Shown in pieces: positions 15,372 to 16,982 of a DNA stretch of 16,982 nucleotides (position 1 is its first letter; each line of letters opens with the position of its first letter). The DNA comes from an uncultured Desulfuromonadales bacterium (lineage in GTDB: Bacteria > Desulfobacterota > Desulfuromonadia > Desulfuromonadales > Geopsychrobacteraceae). The position numbers and the translations under genes are program-made. The notes under the pieces were generated by a model that had not been told where the DNA came from, searched no databases, and worked only from the letters and a program-made list of their open reading frames with translations. The stretch spans positions 1 through 16,982 of the forward strand of contig CALZLE010000148.1 of assembly GCA_945788205.1 (NCBI GenBank), written 5' to 3'.

Positions 15372-15902
15372 TTAGAATGGAATCTCATCATCCGGATTGA
15401 AGGCCGGCTCGCTGAATCCGCCACCCTGCTGCCCGCCCTGATTATTCTGCTGTGGCTGGCTGGACTGCTGACCTTTTCCACCTTGGTTATAATTCTGACC
15501 ACCCTGATTGTAGTTTTGACCGCCGCCTTCTTGCTGGCCGCCGCCATAGCCACCAGAACTTTGGCCGCCACCCTGATCATCGCGACTGCCGAGCATCTGC
15601 ATCTGATCAGCGACGATTTCGGTGATGTAGCGCTTATTGCCATCACGATCATCGTAAGAACGGGTCTGAATCCGGCCTTCGATGTAAACCTGCTTCCCTT
15701 TGTGCAGGTACTTGCCACAAATTTCCGCCAGCTGACGCCAGGCAACAATGTTGTGCCACTCGGTCTGCTTGTTCCCTTCTTTATCTTTAAATGGGTTCGT
15801 CGTCGCCAACGAAAAAGTCGCAACCGCAGCACCAGACGGCGTATAGCGCAGTTCGGGATCCTTCCCTAAGTTTCCGACCAAAATAACTTTATTTACCGAC
15901 AT
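15372..15902 (-). CDS. ssb: Single-stranded DNA-binding protein
   Basis: This is the replication and repair SSB, which coats single-stranded DNA as a tetramer and recruits partner enzymes through its C-terminal tip. The 176-residue product has an OB fold at residues 1-108, starting MSVNKVILVGNLGKDPELRY and including WHNIVAWRQLAEICGKYLHKGKQVYIEG. A long Gly/Gln/Asn-rich flexible linker follows, with QNYNQGG occurring twice in tandem, and the protein ends in the acidic tip DDEIPF. The ATG at 15902 is certain because AAGGAGG lies 5 nt upstream. An extension to 15935 would place the ribosome binding site inside the gene. It has its own terminator, and three copies of a 10-bp repeat lie upstream. 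The identification is secure. Confidence 0.97.
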   Translation of the reverse strand: MSVNKVILVGNLGKDPELRYTPSGAAVATFSLATTNPFKDKEGNKQTEWHNIVAWRQLAEICGKYLHKGKQVYIEGRIQTRSYDDRDGNKRYITEIVADQMQMLGSRDDQGGGQSSGGYGGGQQEGGGQNYNQGGQNYNQGGKGQQSSQPQQNNQGGQQGGGFSEPAFNPDDEIPF

Positions 15903-16236
15903 GCGCGCCTCCTTGAATATGTTGCTAATTGCCAAAAGTTGTTGTCACTTGCCAAAAGAAAGTGCCGCTGGACAGCAAACACTTTTGGCAATTCACCGAT
16001 CACGTCCCCGCGACAAGGAATTTCAAAACGACAAGTAGTTTATGGTGACTTTTTGAGCTGGTCATCTTACACATTTTCCAAGTTTATCGGAAGTCAATTT
16101 CCTCAAATGATGGGGCAAAGTTCTTCCTCTTTCCTTTATTTTCTACTGAAACAGTGTGCGTCGTTGTCGATGACCTATAAAACAGCTGCAGTCGGTGAGC
16201 GATTTTTCTAAACCCGGTCGCCGCAAGAGCGGAGGG
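15903..16236. other. Intergenic region between cobO and ssb
   Basis: This stretch of 334 bp holds no gene I can support. Near ssb it contains the AAGGAGG ribosome binding site and three TTGCCAAAAG repeats. Near cobO it holds part of an inverted repeat bracketing the cobO stop codon. The middle (16000-16190) is AT-rich. On the minus strand it has a TTGACT near 16100, but no good -10 at the right spacing. A plus-strand open frame at 15939-16211 has no ribosome binding site or recognisable content. Confidence 0.6.
15927..15993. repeat. Three copies of TTGCCAAAAG upstream of ssb
   Basis: AATTGCCAAAAGT at 15927-15939 is repeated as a perfect 13-bp inverted copy at 15981-15993, and a third direct copy of TTGCCAAAAG is at 15949-15958. 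They lie 25-91 bp before the ssb start. Clustered repeats in a promoter region could be binding sites for a regulator, or the outer pair could form a long-range hairpin in a leader RNA. Confidence 0.7.
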
Positions 16237-16246
16237 TCAAAAATCG
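16200..16246 (-). terminator. Inverted repeat around the cobO stop, possible weak terminator
   Basis: An 8-bp perfect inverted repeat (16200-16207 CGATTTTT, 16239-16246 AAAAATCG) brackets the cobO TGA. Inside it, a CCC/GGG pair and a CCGC-TCTT-GCGG mini-hairpin can form. On the minus strand no T tract follows, so a factor-independent terminator is doubtful; it may instead protect the 3' end. Confidence 0.35.
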
Positions 16247-16857
16247 ACACCTTTGCGTGCTTTCACTCCTGCTTTAAAGGCGTGCTTGATGTCTTGAATT
16301 TCAGAAACCGTATCGACCAGATCACGAAGAGCGTCCCCGCCAGCACGGCCGGTGACAACAACGCTTTGCTGCTCTGGGCGATTGCGCAAAGCGTTTAACA
16401 CCATTTCTTCAGCAAGATATTTGTAGCTGAGCATATACGTAAGTTCATCGAGAATCACCAGGTGATAACTCTCATCCTGTAACAGTTTCTCCGCATGTGC
16501 CCAGGCAGATTCGGCGGCAGCGATATCGCCAGCGCGATCTTGTGTATTCCAGGTAAATCCCGTCGCCATTTGATGGAAGTAAACTTCTGGGTGCTTTTCA
16601 CGGATAAACATTTCTTCACCGGAAAGCTGCTTGCCCTTGATAAATTGAACAATGCCGACTCTTAACCCGTAGCCGAGACTACGCAGTGCCATCCCAAAGG
16701 CAGAGCTGGTTTTGCCTTTGCCATTGCCGGTCAACAGAATCGACACCCCTCGCTGCTCCTCGGCGCGACCGATACAGGTGTCAACCTTCTGCTTACGTTT
16801 TTTCATGGCAGCCTTACGCGTGGCCGCGTCCTCGTTATTGCGATCTGCGTCAGTCAT
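16237..16857 (-). CDS. cobO: Cob(I)yrinic acid a,c-diamide adenosyltransferase
   Basis: This is the CobO/BtuR-type corrinoid adenosyltransferase. It transfers the 5'-deoxyadenosyl group of ATP to the cobalt of a reduced corrinoid, in cobalamin synthesis and salvage. The 206-residue protein has a basic N-terminal stretch and an unusual P-loop, GNGKGKT, at residues 44-50. Family segments SLGYGLRVGIVQFIKG, FTWNTQDRAGD, ILDELTYML and VVVTGRAG follow in order. Length is normal for the family. The ATG at 16857 is chosen, with TGGA about 7 nt upstream. The frame is open to a TTG at 16905 that lacks support. Its upstream partners lie beyond the window edge. I see no cobalamin riboswitch in the 125 bp before it. 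It supports a cobalamin role for the chelatase gene at 12031-14024. Confidence 0.95.
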   Translation of the reverse strand: MTDADRNNEDAATRKAAMKKRKQKVDTCIGRAEEQRGVSILLTGNGKGKTSSAFGMALRSLGYGLRVGIVQFIKGKQLSGEEMFIREKHPEVYFHQMATGFTWNTQDRAGDIAAAESAWAHAEKLLQDESYHLVILDELTYMLSYKYLAEEMVLNALRNRPEQQSVVVTGRAGGDALRDLVDTVSEIQDIKHAFKAGVKARKGVDF

Positions 16858-16982
16858 TCTTTTTCCATTGATGTGGCCTGCAGCTTGAGCGTTCTGAACA
16901 CTCAACCAACCTAGGATACGGCAAGAGCACCGTCAACAACATTTTAATGATTGGCCAAAAGGCTGCGACAGCACAGAAATGA

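Noticed and set aside
15221..15832. Open frame of 203 codons on the minus strand overlapping ssb
   Set aside because: It is a shifted reading of ssb and its terminator with low-complexity content; ssb itself is certain.
15939..16211. Open frame of 90 codons on the plus strand between ssb and cobO
   Set aside because: It starts inside the repeat cluster, has no ribosome binding site and no recognisable domain.
16858..16982. Cobalamin riboswitch upstream of cobO
   Set aside because: A GGCCAC string near 16875 recalls part of the B12 box, but the rest of the element is absent in the visible 125 bp, so no riboswitch can be claimed.

Overview
This window of about 17 kb is ordinary chromosomal DNA from a bacterium. 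It most resembles a deltaproteobacterium of the Desulfuromonas/Geobacter/Pelobacter type. That assignment is an inference from gene content: HEAT-repeat and HD-GYP signalling proteins, multi-PAS hybrid kinases, a large acyl-CoA synthetase, and a ChlD-type chelatase next to a corrinoid adenosyltransferase. Coding density is high, and I see no insertion sequence, tRNA, rRNA, CRISPR array or phage gene.

Layout. (1) Positions 59-723: coaE on the minus strand with a terminator after it. (2) Positions 779-5576: a plus-strand run of a long-chain acyl-CoA synthetase, a HEAT-repeat protein and an HD-GYP protein. The last two genes overlap by 11 nt and share a related N-terminal domain. (3) Positions 5608-9180: a convergent minus-strand metal-resistance block. 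It holds a CadC-like ArsR regulator with a clear operator, a Cd/Zn/Pb-type P1B-ATPase, a small PAS protein one base after the ATPase stop, and a HEAT-repeat protein. (4) Positions 9215-11911: a hybrid histidine kinase with four PAS domains. (5) Positions 12031-14024: a chlD-type chelatase gene split into an AAA+ frame and a -1 frame encoding the linker and VWA domain, joined at a run of nine A residues. (6) Positions 14146-14799: a divergent SAM-dependent methyltransferase. (7) Positions 14926-15902: a small two-repeat cysteine-rich protein and ssb, each followed by a strong terminator. (8) Positions 16237-16857: cobO.

The most notable signal is the chlD frame switch. The -1 frame is closed by a TAA that overlaps the start of the A9 run. 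It then stays open through a typical ChlD basic linker and a complete MIDAS-bearing VWA domain, with no credible start codon of its own. This fits the published idea that a single chlD gene makes both the small (AAA+ only) and medium (AAA+ plus VWA) subunits of a cobalt chelatase by programmed frameshifting. The cobO gene nearby supports a cobalamin role. CobN, which would be the large subunit, is not in the window.

Other points of interest are the HEAT/HD-GYP pair with a shared N-terminal domain, the ArsR protein that keeps two metal sites, the internally duplicated cysteine-rich protein, and three copies of a 10-bp repeat in front of ssb.
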